From an uncultured Clostridiaceae bacterium (GTDB taxonomy: Bacteria > Bacillota > Clostridia > Lachnospirales > Lachnospiraceae): DNA of 5,453 nucleotides. Of the stretch, positions 5,445 through 5,453 are shown in pieces (the stretch's first letter is position 1; each line of letters begins with the position of its first letter). The stretch covers positions 1 through 5,453 of the forward strand of contig CAMWMT010000218.1 in assembly GCA_947175375.1 (NCBI GenBank), in the 5' to 3' direction. The notes beneath the pieces were generated by a model that ran no database searches, was not told the DNA's origin, and was given only the letters and a program-made list of their open reading frames with translations. Position numbers and translations under genes: made by a program.

Positions 5445-5453
5445 TCGTTATAC

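Noticed and set aside
5265..5451. Minus-strand frame from the window edge, open except for one TGA at 5347-5349
   Set aside because: It could be a decayed gene, but the translation shows no motif I recognise, and it crosses the hairpin and repeats. With 62 codons and an internal stop it is too weak to call.

Overview
The window looks like chromosomal DNA of a gut-type Clostridia, most likely Lachnospiraceae. The base composition is moderately AT-rich, Shine-Dalgarno sites are strong (AGGAG or GGAGG), the mannitol transporter is a fused EIICBA protein, and the AAA-ATPase-like and Phd/RelE accessory genes are of a type common in that family. The organism assignment is inference from gene style, not from a marker gene.

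Left part (1-2564, minus strand): a mannitol uptake and catabolism operon, read right to left. mtlA encodes a complete PTS mannitol transporter with EIIC, EIIB and EIIA in one 624-residue chain. It imports mannitol and phosphorylates it to mannitol-1-phosphate. mtlD follows after 70 bp and is cut by the window edge. Its 206 visible residues are the NAD-binding half of mannitol-1-phosphate 5-dehydrogenase, which makes fructose-6-phosphate. A perfect 16-bp hairpin lies between the two genes.

Middle (2565-3636): a 310-bp AT-rich divergent control region separates mtlA from a plus-strand DeoR-family regulator, the obvious candidate for controlling the operon. Both directions have readable promoters. 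The region carries three similar dyads (ATGTG-N7-CACAT, one with a single mismatch) spaced 72 and 73 bp apart, plus a half-site. The outer sites touch the two promoters, which suggests autoregulation and mtlA control by DNA looping.

Right part (3672-5453): a degraded accessory segment. An AAA-ATPase-like (DUF1703-type) gene begins 35 bp after the regulator but stops at residue 320. Its frame resumes after a one-base shift and is then lost. Converging on it is a type II toxin-antitoxin locus: the Phd/YefM-type antitoxin is intact with its own promoter, but only about 58 C-terminal residues of the RelE/ParE-type toxin remain and they have no start codon. The last 250 bases hold the antitoxin promoter, a terminator-like hairpin for leftward transcription, and an inverted repeat with flanking direct repeats. 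I see no convincing gene there.

No tRNA, rRNA, CRISPR array or transposase gene was recognised. The most unusual material is the regular operator array and the paired decay of the two accessory systems at their meeting point. I did not find evidence of an entirely new system.
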